Below, one piece after another: positions 28,887-37,695 of a stretch of 64,000 nucleotides of DNA. The position numbers were made by a program, and so were the translations under genes. The stretch is from NCBI GenBank assembly GCA_028279375.1, contig JANQNW010000016.1, positions 124,001 through 188,000 on the forward strand. Direction: 5' to 3'. Source of the DNA: Phycisphaerales bacterium (lineage in GTDB: Bacteria > Planctomycetota > Phycisphaerae > Phycisphaerales > UBA1924). The first letter of the stretch is position 1, and every line of letters begins with the position of its first letter. The notes under the pieces were generated by a model. That model saw only the letters and a list, made by a program, of their open reading frames with translations. It was not told where the DNA came from and ran no database searches.

Positions 28887-29577
28887 CAGCTTTCTCGTTC
28901 TCGCGATCGCCCGCGCCGGATGCGGTGTCGGGCGCTCGCCAGAGGGTGATCAGGAGCAGGCCGATCCCGATCAGGAGATAGGCGTCTGCGACGTTGCTCA
29001 CCCAGGGCCAGACTTCAGGGGAGCCGCTTGGCCATTTCAGCCCGAAGGGAAGGCGCACACCCGGGAGCGGATGCAGGAAGTCACGCACGCACCCATACAT
29101 GAGTCTGTCGTACAGGTTGCCAAGTCCGCCGGCGATGATCAGACCCAACGCGACATGCGCCATGCGACTGCGGCGCGTCGTCCAGTTCGCGAAGACCCAG
29201 ATCGCAAACGCGAGCGCTGCGAGCGTGAAGAGGACGAAGAACCACCGCTGACCGGGTCCGACGCCGAAGACTGCGCCGGGATTCAGCACCAGTCGCAGAT
29301 CCAGGACACTCGGGATGACAGTGACTGAGTCGTGCGCCGGCAGCACACCGGACACGACCCCGTGTTTCATGGCCTCAAGGACCTCCTCGCGCTGAAGCCT
29401 GACCGGATCCGGGGCGATTCTCGCGAAGGCAAGCGACTTCGAGATGAGGTCGGTCGCGACACCGAGGCCAGCGACACTCAACAGCGTGGCCCACGAGCGC
29501 GCCGATCGGAGTGACGATTCCAGATCCGTGCGGCCGATCTCTCCGCGATCAGGATGCTCTTGACCTGCTGCGCTCAT
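28879..29577 (-). CDS. lspA: Lipoprotein signal peptidase (signal peptidase II)
   Basis: Aspartic membrane protease that removes signal peptides from prolipoproteins. Motifs are TDLISKSLAF (helix 1), LVLNPGAVFGVG, GLGNLYDRLMYGCVRDFL with catalytic Asp166, and VSNVADAYLLIG with Asp198. At 232 residues it is longer than the usual 160-170, owing to an N-terminal extension of about 25 residues and an extra segment before the last helix. It lies 21 bases after the DksA-like gene on the same strand. The dksA-lspA order is also known from Chlamydiae, to my memory, and supports a PVC-group origin. Confidence 0.94.
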   Translation of the reverse strand: MSAAGQEHPDRGEIGRTDLESSLRSARSWATLLSVAGLGVATDLISKSLAFARIAPDPVRLQREEVLEAMKHGVVSGVLPAHDSVTVIPSVLDLRLVLNPGAVFGVGPGQRWFFVLFTLAALAFAIWVFANWTTRRSRMAHVALGLIIAGGLGNLYDRLMYGCVRDFLHPLPGVRLPFGLKWPSGSPEVWPWVSNVADAYLLIGIGLLLITLWRAPDTASGAGDRENEKAVS

Positions 29578-29598
29578 GAGTCGTCGGGAGCCGTCCGG

Positions 29599-30462
29599 TC
29601 AGCCCGTATACATCTGGTTGTCGAGTTGGCGGGCGCCGTCGACGCAGTATCGGGTCCACGGGGTGGCGTCGAGGCGTTCCTTGTGGATCGGCCGGCCAAG
29701 CAACTCGCAGATCCCGTAGACCCCCTGATCGATGCGCTCGAGCGCGTCATCGATCTCACGGAGGAGCTTGCGCTGAGAGGCCGCGAGCCCGAGCGCGAGC
29801 GATTGGTCGTACTCGTCCGACCCCTGATCCGCCATGTGCTGCGGCAGCGAGCTCAGGGCGCCGCTTCCGGCATTCGTAAGCGCGCCGCTCTCCATGTCGG
29901 CAACGTCGCCGACAACATCCTTGCGCTTGGCGAGGAGAAGATCGCGATACTTCGAGAGCTCGCGCTTCGTCAGCGGCGACTTCGTGAGGCGCTTGCCTAC
30001 TTCCTTCTTCTCATCGATCAACGCCCCCGATTTCTGCACGGGCTGGAGACCTGCGGCGGCCGCGAGCTTCTTCGCCGCAGCCTTCGCATCAGCCAGGTTG
30101 GATCGAGGGTGCAGACTCGCTGCGGTTTGTGCAGAAGTCTTCTTCTTCGAGGTAGCGGCCTTGCTCGACTTCGCAGTTGTCTTCTTCTTGGCCGTGGTCT
30201 TCTTGGAAGCGGCCTTCTTCGATGCGGCCTTCTTCGAAGTTTTCTTCGTCGCAGCCTTCTTGGAGACCTTCTTCTTCGAAACCGTCTTCTTTGCGGTCTT
30301 CTTCTTCGACACGACCTTCTTCGCAGTCTTCTTCGTCGTCTTCTTCTTGGACGCAGTCGAAGCGCGCGTTTTCCGTGCTGGAGTCTTCTTCCTCGCGGAT
30401 GACGTGGACCGTTTCTTCTTCGACGCTGTCTTCTTGCGCGACGAGGTCTTCTTCTTGGCCAA
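29599..30462 (-). CDS. DksA/TraR-family protein with histone-H1-like lysine-rich N-terminal tail
   Basis: The C-terminal part (about 160-287) is a DksA/TraR-type RNA polymerase regulator: a coiled coil (TKRELSKYRDLLLAKRKDVV), the acidic tip region QGSDEYDQSLALGL, then GVYGICELLGRPI and WTRYCVDGARQL. Only two of the four zinc cysteines remain (Cys252 and Cys273; the partners are Leu255 and Gly276). Residues 1-110 are an extreme Lys/Ala/Thr/Ser tail of KKA and KKT repeats resembling histone H1, expected to bind DNA. The coding DNA there is a repetitive low-complexity tract (about 30130-30460). The start is TTG with GGGGAC upstream. lspA follows at 21 bases. Confidence 0.85.
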   Translation of the reverse strand: MAKKKTSSRKKTASKKKRSTSSARKKTPARKTRASTASKKKTTKKTAKKVVSKKKTAKKTVSKKKVSKKAATKKTSKKAASKKAASKKTTAKKKTTAKSSKAATSKKKTSAQTAASLHPRSNLADAKAAAKKLAAAAGLQPVQKSGALIDEKKEVGKRLTKSPLTKRELSKYRDLLLAKRKDVVGDVADMESGALTNAGSGALSSLPQHMADQGSDEYDQSLALGLAASQRKLLREIDDALERIDQGVYGICELLGRPIHKERLDATPWTRYCVDGARQLDNQMYTG

Positions 30463-30546
30463 TTTCAGGTCCCCGAATGGAACACGAACCCGCTGTCCCC
30501 ATGACCCCGCCGGGGCCTCCTGCGCGTCTCAGGGGGGGAATCGATC

Positions 30547-30575
30547 AGCGTAGTCTGTGGGCGATAGGGGGTCAA
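30547..30575 (-). promoter_or_regulatory. Putative sigma-70-type promoter of dksA-like/lspA
   Basis: On the minus strand TTGACC (30575-30570), a 17-base spacer and TACGCT (30552-30547). The -35 matches five of six consensus bases and the -10 three of six. The expected transcript start would be about 78 bases ahead of the TTG codon at 30462. Prediction by eye only. Confidence 0.4.
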
Positions 30576-30667
30576 CGAACGGGAATCTAGGGGCCTCAGG
30601 CAGGGCGGGAAGGCCCTCTGGCGTCCTCGCGGCGGGTGGCAACCGGCGTCGCGGCGTTCGTCTCGAT

Positions 30668-31690
30668 TCAGGAGTCCTCAGTCTCGTCTGAGACGGGTTC
30701 GGGGGGCGCTTCGGTGAAGACGCCGAGCTTGCGGAATCGTTTGTAGCGCTTCGGGGGCAGATTGGCGGGCTTGATGCGCTTCAGCGACCTGAGTTGATCA
30801 AGCAGCCACTTCCGGAGCGCTTCGGCCGTGGCCTCCGGTTCCCGATGCGCCCCGCCGGAAGGCTCTTGAATGATCGCATCGACAATGCGAAGTCGCAGAT
30901 TGTCACGCGCTGTCAGTCGGAGAGCTTCGGCGGCCGCCGAGTTGTTCTTCTCGTTGGCTTCTTTCCAGAGGATCGCAGCGCACCCTTCCGGGCTGATGAC
31001 CGAGTACCACGAGTGCTGGAGCATGGCGACCTTATCGGCGACCGCGATCCCAAGGGCGCCGCCGGAGCCGCCCTCGCCGATGACAACACTGATGATCGGC
31101 GTCTCAAGCCTGCTCATCTCGAGCAGATTGACAGCAATCGCCTCCGCCTGCCCGCGTTGCTCCGCGCCGACGCCCGGGTAGGCGCCCGGTGTGTCAACCA
31201 GCGTGACGATCGGAAGATTGAACTTCTCGGCGAGTTTCATCTTCGCAAGAGCCTTGCGATATCCCTCGGGATGCGCACAGCCAAAATGACACGCCAGTCG
31301 TTCCTGCGTATCGCGGCCCTTCTGATGGCCGATGACGAGGCACTTGACGGAACCGAGTCGCGCAAGACCCGTCACGAGCGCCGGGTCGTCACCAAAGCGT
31401 CGATCTCCATGAAGCTCGCAGAAGTCCTTGAAGATCAGATCGATGTAATCGCGCGTCTGAGGTCGCCGGGGATGGCGCGCAACACGCACGGTGTTGACGG
31501 GGGAGAGTTCGGTGTAGAGATCCTCGAGGAGCTCAGCGCGCCGAGTTCGAAGGTCGTCGAGTTCGATCGACGCAGCGTCGGTGGGCTCGGCGTCGTCATC
31601 GACATCGCCGAGCTGGGTTTCGAGCTCCGAAATCCGACTCTCGAGTTCGACGACCGGCTTTTCGAAATCAAGCTGATAGAGCGTGGACAT
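30668..31690 (-). CDS. accA: Acetyl-CoA carboxylase carboxyltransferase subunit alpha
   Basis: With AccD it transfers the carboxyl group from biotin to acetyl-CoA, the first step of fatty acid synthesis. Typical stretches are the N-terminal coiled segment ELESRISELETQL, then FKDFCELHGDRRFGDDPALV, TLVDTPGAYPGVGAEQRGQA, IGEGGSGGALGIAVADKV and SVISPEGCAAILWK. The length of 340 residues is slightly above average because of a charged insertion near 30-45 and an acidic C-terminal tail. It is divergent from proC with a 98-base gap. accD is not in the window. Confidence 0.96.
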   Translation of the reverse strand: MSTLYQLDFEKPVVELESRISELETQLGDVDDDAEPTDAASIELDDLRTRRAELLEDLYTELSPVNTVRVARHPRRPQTRDYIDLIFKDFCELHGDRRFGDDPALVTGLARLGSVKCLVIGHQKGRDTQERLACHFGCAHPEGYRKALAKMKLAEKFNLPIVTLVDTPGAYPGVGAEQRGQAEAIAVNLLEMSRLETPIISVVIGEGGSGGALGIAVADKVAMLQHSWYSVISPEGCAAILWKEANEKNNSAAAEALRLTARDNLRLRIVDAIIQEPSGGAHREPEATAEALRKWLLDQLRSLKRIKPANLPPKRYKRFRKLGVFTEAPPEPVSDETEDS

Positions 31691-31788
31691 GGCCTTGCGG
31701 TATCCGTGGTAAGCGATCAGTCTAGCCGCGACGAGGCGGGCCAGCGAGGCCCGCGCGGACAGGCGGTGCGGCGCGTCAGGATGCAGTG

Positions 31789-32619
31789 ATGAGCAATGCG
31801 GACCTCATTGTTATCGGCGGCGGGAACATGGCGGGCGCCATCATCGAGGGAGTTGTGGACGCCGGCCCGACGTCGGCCACCCGAATTGCGATCTGCGACA
31901 TCCTCGAGGAGCGACGGACACGGTTCCTCTCTGAACGATTCAGGGGACGCATTGTCGCTGCGACGGCAACGGTGACAGAGGCGATGGCGGCGGGAGCGCC
32001 GTCGGCTCCAGTGCTCCTCTGCGTCAAGCCTCAGGTGTTCCCGAAGATCGCGCCAGAGTTGGGCGATTCTCTCGGGCCGCCGCGTCTCGTCGCTTCGATC
32101 ATGGCAGGTGTCTCGATGGCGACAATCTCGCGGTCTCTGGGCGCAGAGATGCGGCTGATTCGTCTCATGCCCAATCTTCCGGCGAGTCTGAGGCTTGGCG
32201 TGACGGCGATGGCGGTGGGGGACTCGGCGACGCGCGAAGATGTCGCGCTGATTCGGATGATCTTCGAGTCCTGTGGAAGCGTTGTCGAAATGCCGGAGGA
32301 CCTCGTGGACGGCTTCACGGGATTGGCGGGATCCGGACCGGCCTATGTCTTCTACCTGGCGGAGGCCATGATCCGCGCTGGAATCGAAGTCGGCTTCGAT
32401 GCGGAGACCGCCGATGCGATTGTCAGGCAGGTGATCGTCGGAGCCGCCGCGATGTTGAGTGACTCTGATGCGAGCGCCGCTGCGATGAGGCGTGCTGTGA
32501 CAAGTCCGAAGGGAACAACCGCGGCGGCCATCGAGCGCCTCGATGCGGACAAGGTTATGCAGAGCCTCATCGGCGCGATCGAGGCGGCGCGGGACCGGGG
32601 TCATGAACTTGCAGGCTAG
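31789..32619 (+). CDS. proC: Pyrroline-5-carboxylate reductase
   Basis: NAD(P)H-dependent last step of proline synthesis. The Rossmann motif DLIVIGGGNMAGAI begins the protein. LLCVKPQVF, LMPNLPASLRLGVTAM, the signature region FTGLAGSGPAYVFYLAEAM and VTSPKGTTAAAIERL follow in family order. The ATG at 31789 is preferred to the GTG one codon earlier. The 276-residue length is normal. Its stop overlaps the convergent ABC permease gene by four bases. Confidence 0.95.
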   Translation: MSNADLIVIGGGNMAGAIIEGVVDAGPTSATRIAICDILEERRTRFLSERFRGRIVAATATVTEAMAAGAPSAPVLLCVKPQVFPKIAPELGDSLGPPRLVASIMAGVSMATISRSLGAEMRLIRLMPNLPASLRLGVTAMAVGDSATREDVALIRMIFESCGSVVEMPEDLVDGFTGLAGSGPAYVFYLAEAMIRAGIEVGFDAETADAIVRQVIVGAAAMLSDSDASAAAMRRAVTSPKGTTAAAIERLDADKVMQSLIGAIEAARDRGHELAG

Positions 32620-33842
32620 AAATCGCGCCGGACGAAGATGAAACACGCGATGCCGAGAATCACGACCTCGAAGGCGAGTGACGATCCGATGGTCACGAAC
32701 GCGGAGCGCGATTGGTAATCGTCGCGTATTCGCTCGGCGGCGGCCCGCTCGGTCTCGATCTGTTCGACGGTCGGCATCATGCGCGTCTGCGCACCGTCCT
32801 CGAACTCGCCCGTCTCAGCCACCTCGAGCTGCGCGTTGAACATCGAGTTCTCGATCTCCGATTGCAAATCAACGTCCATGGCTCGATCGAGCAGCTGAAG
32901 CGTCTGCTGCGTCTTCGGAAGCACCAGGAGGACGCCATTGATCGCGCCGTGCCAGCGGTCCAGCGCGGCGCCAAGGTTCTGGGCGCTGGCCGCCTCCTGC
33001 TCAAGGCGGACGATGCGCGTTCGATCGGCCTCGATCTGGTTCTTCAGCGACTCGATCCGCCGCGGATTCGAGGCGATCGTCTCCACGAGCGACTCCGGGT
33101 TCTCTGCCTTCTCGAGGGCCTCCTGACGCCGGACGATCGCTGCCTCCAGCGACTCGATGCGAGCTTCGGATCTCTCGGCCGTGACTTGCTGCTGGGTGGC
33201 GATCGCGTTCAGCACCTGCTCGGTGGACTGCACGATCCAGAGGCCGAACCAGAAGAGCAGCGCGAACAGCAGCGCCGCAATGCTGGAGCGCGTGAGCACG
33301 GCGACCAGCGCACTGATGCAGTAGATGAACGAAAAGAGGGCCGTGATCAGCGGAATCGCCGCGAATACGCCGAAGTTCCATTCACCAAGCCGCAGTCCGA
33401 GCACGAAGAAGACCCCGACACAGAAGAGCGAAATCTGCGCGATCATGAAGAAGAGGGCGCCGGCATACTTGACGAGAAAGAGCTGGACGCGACTGATCGG
33501 TTTCGAAAGCACGAGATCGATCGATCCGGCGGAGAGGAAGTCCGGCAGAATCGTCGCCGTCGAAATGAGCCCGAGGATCGTGGCGCCCCACGCGAGCCAG
33601 ATCGACGCGATAAACGTGCTGAAGATCCCGAGGAGCATCGTCCGCGCCCCAGGGGAGTCCTTGACCCAGATATCGCTCTCGATGTGGAAGAGCCCCCACG
33701 CCAGTGAGAGCCCGTTCTCGTCGAATCCGATCATGCTGTAGATCAGCACGAGGAGCGCGGAGATTCCGAGCGTGATGACGAAGAGCTTGCGCGCCATCAG
33801 AAGGCGGACTGAATCAAGGAGAAGCGCAACGGTCGCCGTCAT
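32616..33842 (-). CDS. ABC-2 type transporter permease with extracytoplasmic coiled coil
   Basis: Integral membrane partner of the ATPase encoded immediately upstream. About six membrane helices are seen: one near 20-40, four between 70 and 205, and one near the C-terminus (SSLAFEVVILGIACFIFV). Between the last two lies a long hydrophilic segment (about 220-375) with strong coiled-coil character (ARIESLEAAIVRRQEALEKA, IESLKNQIEADRTRIVRLEQ). This insertion is unusual for simple ABC-2 permeases and may contact an outer component. The ATG overlaps the ATPase stop in an ATGA-type junction, so the two are translationally coupled. Substrate unknown. Confidence 0.85.
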   Translation of the reverse strand: MTATVALLLDSVRLLMARKLFVITLGISALLVLIYSMIGFDENGLSLAWGLFHIESDIWVKDSPGARTMLLGIFSTFIASIWLAWGATILGLISTATILPDFLSAGSIDLVLSKPISRVQLFLVKYAGALFFMIAQISLFCVGVFFVLGLRLGEWNFGVFAAIPLITALFSFIYCISALVAVLTRSSIAALLFALLFWFGLWIVQSTEQVLNAIATQQQVTAERSEARIESLEAAIVRRQEALEKAENPESLVETIASNPRRIESLKNQIEADRTRIVRLEQEAASAQNLGAALDRWHGAINGVLLVLPKTQQTLQLLDRAMDVDLQSEIENSMFNAQLEVAETGEFEDGAQTRMMPTVEQIETERAAAERIRDDYQSRSAFVTIGSSLAFEVVILGIACFIFVRRDF

Positions 33843-34852
33843 TTCGCACTCCTCTGTTTACCGTCGCCACGCTTCGATCTGGACTTCCCGATCCGAGCGC
33901 CGGCCGCGTCGGCGGTGTCGCCCACTGTCTGTAGGAAGAGCTCCTCAAGGGACGGCTTCCGGAGCTGCATACCGATGATGGTGGCGCCGGACTTTCGTAT
34001 GGCGTCGATCACGGGTTGCGCGCCCGCCGGATTCTCACTCTCCAGACGAAATTCCGATCCGGAGGTTTCGAGCGGGATCGACCCGACGGAGCGCGCCGCG
34101 GCCTGCGCGATTGCACTGATCTGCTCCTGCGTCGTCTCCTGTGCGACCCGGATCACGAAGGCGCGCTGGCCGCTCGTGAGCGCGTCCATCGTGCCCTGAC
34201 GGGCGACGCTGCCCTGCACAAGAATCGCGACCCGATCGCAGACCATTTCGAGTTCGCCCAGCAGGTGGCTGTTGATGAAGACCGTGCGCCCCTCATCGCG
34301 CGCATGCTCGAGGATGCGCCGGATATCTCGCCGGCCGACCGGGTCGACGCCATCGGTCGGCTCATCGAGAAAGACGAGGTCGGGTTCATTCATCAGGGAT
34401 TGTGCGACGCCGAGACGCTGGCGCATGCCCTTGGAGTATTTCGCGATTCGCTGACCGGCCCATTCGCTCATGCCGACGAGGTCGAGCAGCTCCGGCGACC
34501 GCCTTCGTCTGGCCGACCGGTCCATACCAGCGAGCGCTGCGAAATAATCGAGGGCCTGGCGCCCGGTGAGATAGTCGGGGAATCGAAGGTGTTCGGGAAG
34601 ATAGCCCACGCGGCGCAGGACGCGCTTGTCGCCCACCGCGCCGTCGAGGAGCCTGCCCTCGGCGTGTGACGGCTTGACGATCGTGAGCAGGATCTTCACG
34701 AGCGTGGACTTGCCCGCGCCATTCGGGCCGAGCAGGCCGAAGATCTCACCGGGGCTGACCGTCAGGTCAACGCCCTTGAGCGCCTCGACACCGCCGCGGA
34801 ACGTCTTCCGCACCTGTCGAATGTCGATGGCCTGGGCCTGAACTGTGGTCAA
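33839..34852 (-). CDS. ABC transporter ATP-binding protein
   Basis: ATPase of an ABC-2 exporter. Walker A is GLLGPNGAGKSTLVKIL (about 39-55), the signature is YSKGMRQRLG, Walker B is DLVFLDEPTDGVDP, and the H-loop is INSHLLGE. A C-terminal extension of about 100 residues, ending in the basic tail GKSRSKRGDGKQRSAK, is typical of exporter-type ATPases such as those of the NatA/DrrA group. It overlaps the permease gene by four bases. The N-terminal end faces the UbiD-type gene. Confidence 0.93.
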   Translation of the reverse strand: MTTVQAQAIDIRQVRKTFRGGVEALKGVDLTVSPGEIFGLLGPNGAGKSTLVKILLTIVKPSHAEGRLLDGAVGDKRVLRRVGYLPEHLRFPDYLTGRQALDYFAALAGMDRSARRRRSPELLDLVGMSEWAGQRIAKYSKGMRQRLGVAQSLMNEPDLVFLDEPTDGVDPVGRRDIRRILEHARDEGRTVFINSHLLGELEMVCDRVAILVQGSVARQGTMDALTSGQRAFVIRVAQETTQEQISAIAQAAARSVGSIPLETSGSEFRLESENPAGAQPVIDAIRKSGATIIGMQLRKPSLEELFLQTVGDTADAAGARIGKSRSKRGDGKQRSAK

Positions 34853-34961
34853 GGTGCACTCTCGATCGTGTGGCTTCTGCGGGGCTTCAACTGCTTCATT
34901 CGGCGGAGTCGTCGGTGGCTTTCATGCTCCGGCGCTTTCGGCGCGGGTACGATCCGCCTGC

Positions 34962-37013
34962 ATGGCGACGACCACAGGTGAGTTTATTCGGCAGCTTGAT
35001 GCAGCGGGGGAGCTCGCGAGGATTTCCGCGCCCGTATCGCCTGTTCTTGAGATTGCGGAGATCGCCGATCGCGAGAGCAAGTCGAGGGCGCCAGCGCTCG
35101 GGAGCGGCGCATCCCAGCGGAGTGATCCGGCCGGCGCCCCACTTGGCGGTCGCGCGCTTCTCTTCGAACGCGTCGAGGGATCGCAGATCCCGGTGCTCAT
35201 CAACGCCCTCGGGAGCTACCGACGGCTGGAGATGGCGCTCGGGTGCGCTGACGGGGAGTTCGGATTCGAAGCGATTGCCGAGCGTATCGGCGTCTTGACG
35301 AAGCCCGAGCCGCCACGCTCCGTCAGCGATGCGATTCGAATGTTGAGGCAGTTCGCACCGCTCGCCCGGATCGGTCCGAAGCGCGTTGGCCGGGGCGCCT
35401 GCCAGGAGCAGGTGTGGACCGGCGACCAGGTTGATCTGACAGCATTGCCCTTCCTGAAATGCTGGCCGCTCGACGGTGATCTGAGCGCGGTTGGGTATCC
35501 GGAGGGCGCAAATGACGGCGTTCCCGGCGCGGACCTTCGAAGCGATCCAGGCTGGCAGGGCCGTTACATCACATTCGCCTCGATTCACACGATCCATGCG
35601 GATGATGCAGGAGAAGCGAAGCCTGCGTCGCACAACATGGGAATGTATCGCGTGCAGCTCGTCGGGCCGCGCCATCTGGCGATGCACTGGCACATGCATC
35701 ATGACGGCGCACGGCATTGGCGCTCCTGGCGAGCCAGAGGCGATCGTATGCCGATCGCTATCGTGCTGGGGGGCGAGAGTGTCCTGCCATTTGCGACGAT
35801 CGCGCCGATGCCGCCGGGAATCAGCGAACTGCTGTTCGCGGGCTTCCTCAATGGACGTGGAATCCCGATGTGTCCCTGCAAGACAATTCCACTTCGGGTC
35901 CCGGCGAACGCGGAGATCGTGATCGAGGGATGGGTCGATCCTCGCGCCGGCGGGCCGGGATTCGATCCACGAGAGGCAGGCGCTGAACTCGGCGACGGCG
36001 GGTTCTTCGAAGGCCCATTCGGCGACCACACCGGGTTCTATTCCCTTCCGGATCGGTATCCGCTCGTCGAGGTGAGCGCGATCACGATGCGACGTGACGC
36101 TGTCTTTCCGGCGACGATCGTCGGTCTGCCTCCGCAGGAGGACTACTACCTGGGCAAGGCGACAGAGCGCATCTTCCTGCCGCTGTTGAGGACGATCATT
36201 CCTGAGATTCTGGACTACGACCTTCCGACTTTCGGGGCGTTCCACAACTGCGCGGTGATTCAGATCCGCAAGGAGTACCCCTTGCAGGGTCGCCGGATGA
36301 TGCATGCCGTCTGGGGCGCGGGCCAGATGTCGTGGACGAAGGTTGTGATCGTCGTCGATGACGACGTGGATGTGCACGACAGGCGCGCCGTCTTCGAGGC
36401 GATTTCAGCGAACTGTGACATGCGCCGAGATCTGGAGGTCACTCGGGGGCCACTCGACATTCTCGATCACGCCGCGCCGTATCTCGGCGCCGGCTCGAAG
36501 CTCGGCATCGACGCCACGCGCAAGATCGAGGGTGAGGCACGGGGGGCGCTCGCGCTTGACCCGCCGGCCTCCTCCGGGATGGACGGCGCTCTCGGACAGG
36601 CGATCGCTTCTCTCCCGGGAGTGACAGGAATATCCATCCCGACCGGTGCGGGCGGCGCGTGCATCTTCATCGGCGCCGACTCGGGCGCCGACTCTCGCAG
36701 CCTTCTCCGCGCCTGCGTCGACGCGGCGAATTCCGTGGGAGCAGGAGGTGTGCGCGTGATATCACTCATGGGTGATGGCGTCGCGCTCGATGATCCCGAC
36801 GCTGCGCTCTTCCACTTGTGTGCGAATATGGACCCCGGCCGCGATCTGCTGGTCGATCCCGATTCTGTCTGTGTCGGAGTGGACGCGACTCCGAAAGCGC
36901 CCGGAGAGATCGAGGGCTGGCCGGTCCGCGACTGGCCGCCGGTGATCGAGATGGACGAGGACACGAAGTGTCGCGTAACCGAGCGATGGGCGGAGTACGG
37001 ACTCCAGGCCTGA
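34962..37013 (+). CDS. UbiD-family prenyl-FMN-dependent decarboxylase
   Basis: UbiD enzymes reversibly decarboxylate aromatic or unsaturated acids with prenylated FMN supplied by UbiX; in respiration they act in ubiquinone or menaquinone synthesis. Visible family elements are VLINALGSYRRLEMALG, YITFASIHTIHADD, HNMGMYRVQLVGPRHLAMHW, the cofactor-site region EGPFGDHTGFYSLPD, and DYYLGKATERIFLPLLR. ATG 34962 (MATTTGEFIRQLDAAGE) matches the family start; the open frame runs back to 34845. At 683 residues it is clearly longer than the usual 490, with an extended C-terminal part. No ubiX was seen. Menaquinone or another aromatic substrate is possible. Confidence 0.88.
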   Translation: MATTTGEFIRQLDAAGELARISAPVSPVLEIAEIADRESKSRAPALGSGASQRSDPAGAPLGGRALLFERVEGSQIPVLINALGSYRRLEMALGCADGEFGFEAIAERIGVLTKPEPPRSVSDAIRMLRQFAPLARIGPKRVGRGACQEQVWTGDQVDLTALPFLKCWPLDGDLSAVGYPEGANDGVPGADLRSDPGWQGRYITFASIHTIHADDAGEAKPASHNMGMYRVQLVGPRHLAMHWHMHHDGARHWRSWRARGDRMPIAIVLGGESVLPFATIAPMPPGISELLFAGFLNGRGIPMCPCKTIPLRVPANAEIVIEGWVDPRAGGPGFDPREAGAELGDGGFFEGPFGDHTGFYSLPDRYPLVEVSAITMRRDAVFPATIVGLPPQEDYYLGKATERIFLPLLRTIIPEILDYDLPTFGAFHNCAVIQIRKEYPLQGRRMMHAVWGAGQMSWTKVVIVVDDDVDVHDRRAVFEAISANCDMRRDLEVTRGPLDILDHAAPYLGAGSKLGIDATRKIEGEARGALALDPPASSGMDGALGQAIASLPGVTGISIPTGAGGACIFIGADSGADSRSLLRACVDAANSVGAGGVRVISLMGDGVALDDPDAALFHLCANMDPGRDLLVDPDSVCVGVDATPKAPGEIEGWPVRDWPPVIEMDEDTKCRVTERWAEYGLQA

Positions 37014-37021
37014 TTGCGGTA

Positions 37022-37057
37022 TGAGAAAAGGCGTCCTTCGATTCAGAAGGACGCCTT
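37022..37057 (-). terminator. Intrinsic terminator after tRNA-Ser
   Basis: An 11-base perfect stem (AAGGCGTCCTT / AAGGACGCCTT, 8-base loop) is followed on the minus strand by TTTTCTC. It starts seven bases past the tRNA 3' end. It lies 14 bases after the ubiD-like stop on the plus strand and might also slow that transcript, though no T-run follows there. Confidence 0.85.
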
Positions 37058-37063
37058 CGAAAG

Positions 37064-37154
37064 CGGAGCGGGCGGGATTCGAACCCGCGGTACCGGTGAT
37101 TACCAGTACGACGGTTTAGCAAACCGTTGCCTTCAGCCGCTCGGCCACCGCTCC
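37064..37154 (-). tRNA. tRNA-Ser (anticodon GCU)
   Basis: Reading the minus strand gives a 7-base acceptor stem GGAGCGG/CCGCTCC with discriminator G. The D-arm is GGCCGAGCGGCTGAAGGC, the anticodon loop TTTGCTAAA has anticodon GCU, the long variable arm is typical of serine tRNAs, and the T-loop is GGTTCGAATCC. The length is 91 bases. CCA is not encoded. It reads AGC/AGU codons. A strong terminator follows directly. Confidence 0.96.
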
Positions 37155-37234
37155 GGGACGGCCCATTCTGGGCAGCGCAGGCTGGAGGGTCAACCTCCAC
37201 GAACAGAGCGGTGAGATGATCGATCCACGCGCGA

Positions 37235-37272
37235 TGAAAAACCGGATGACGGATCGACTCCGTCACCCGGTT
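37235..37272 (-). terminator. Intrinsic terminator of the coiled-coil protein gene
   Basis: On the minus strand a 14-base stem (AACCGGGTGACGGA / TCCGTCATCCGGTT, one G-U pair, 5-base loop) leads into TTTTT. It lies about 140 bases past the stop at 37411 with no gene between. Confidence 0.8.
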
Positions 37273-37410
37273 CTGGCGTTGCCGCGGGGGCGTTCTCATG
37301 AGCCCGGTGTGCGTCCGGGCTTTGAGCGATCAACTCCGAGAAGCGGATGGGTTGATCTCATGCGTCGCCGCTCCCTGTGCTCGGCGGCGACACGGCCGAT
37401 GTTCTGCTGA

Positions 37411-37695
37411 TCAGTCGGCGCCCTCATGCGGATCGGACTCGCCCTGCGCTCGAATCATCTTGCGCAGGTACTTGTTCTCCCTGCGCGTCGCTTCGAGGTC
37501 GAAGACGAGGTATTTCACACTGAGACGAAGGTAGTCGAGCGACTCCTGCAGCTTGGCGACGCTCTCCTTCATGCGTTCATGACGCTCGCGGGTTTCGACA
37601 GCCAGCGTGCGGACGCGCTCTCGCTCGTCCGGCGGCAGCTGTTCGATCTGCTTCATGAGTTCGCCAAGCCGGTCCTGGAAGTCCTGTTCTTTCAC
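37411..37695 (-). CDS. Small coiled-coil protein of unknown function
   Basis: A 94-residue, highly charged helical protein. Nearly all of it after residue 10 has heptad-like character (FQDRLGELMKQIEQLPPDER, MKESVAKLQESLDYLRLSVK, ATRRENKYLRKMIRAQ), ending in an acidic tail. GTG 37695 was chosen because AGAGAGGCG precedes it and the upstream part of the frame (to 37767) is low in helix character. No family name is recognised; size and shape resemble small DNA- or polymerase-associated coiled-coil proteins. It is monocistronic with its own terminator. Confidence 0.6.
   Translation of the reverse strand: MKEQDFQDRLGELMKQIEQLPPDERERVRTLAVETRERHERMKESVAKLQESLDYLRLSVKYLVFDLEATRRENKYLRKMIRAQGESDPHEGAD

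Noticed and set aside
29599..30462. Reading the lysine-rich protein as a stand-alone histone H1-like protein
   Set aside because: The frame continues without a stop into a full DksA/TraR domain.
29834..30553. Phe/Val-rich frame on the plus strand that looks like a membrane protein
   Set aside because: It is the complement of the AAG-rich lysine tail of the DksA-like gene.
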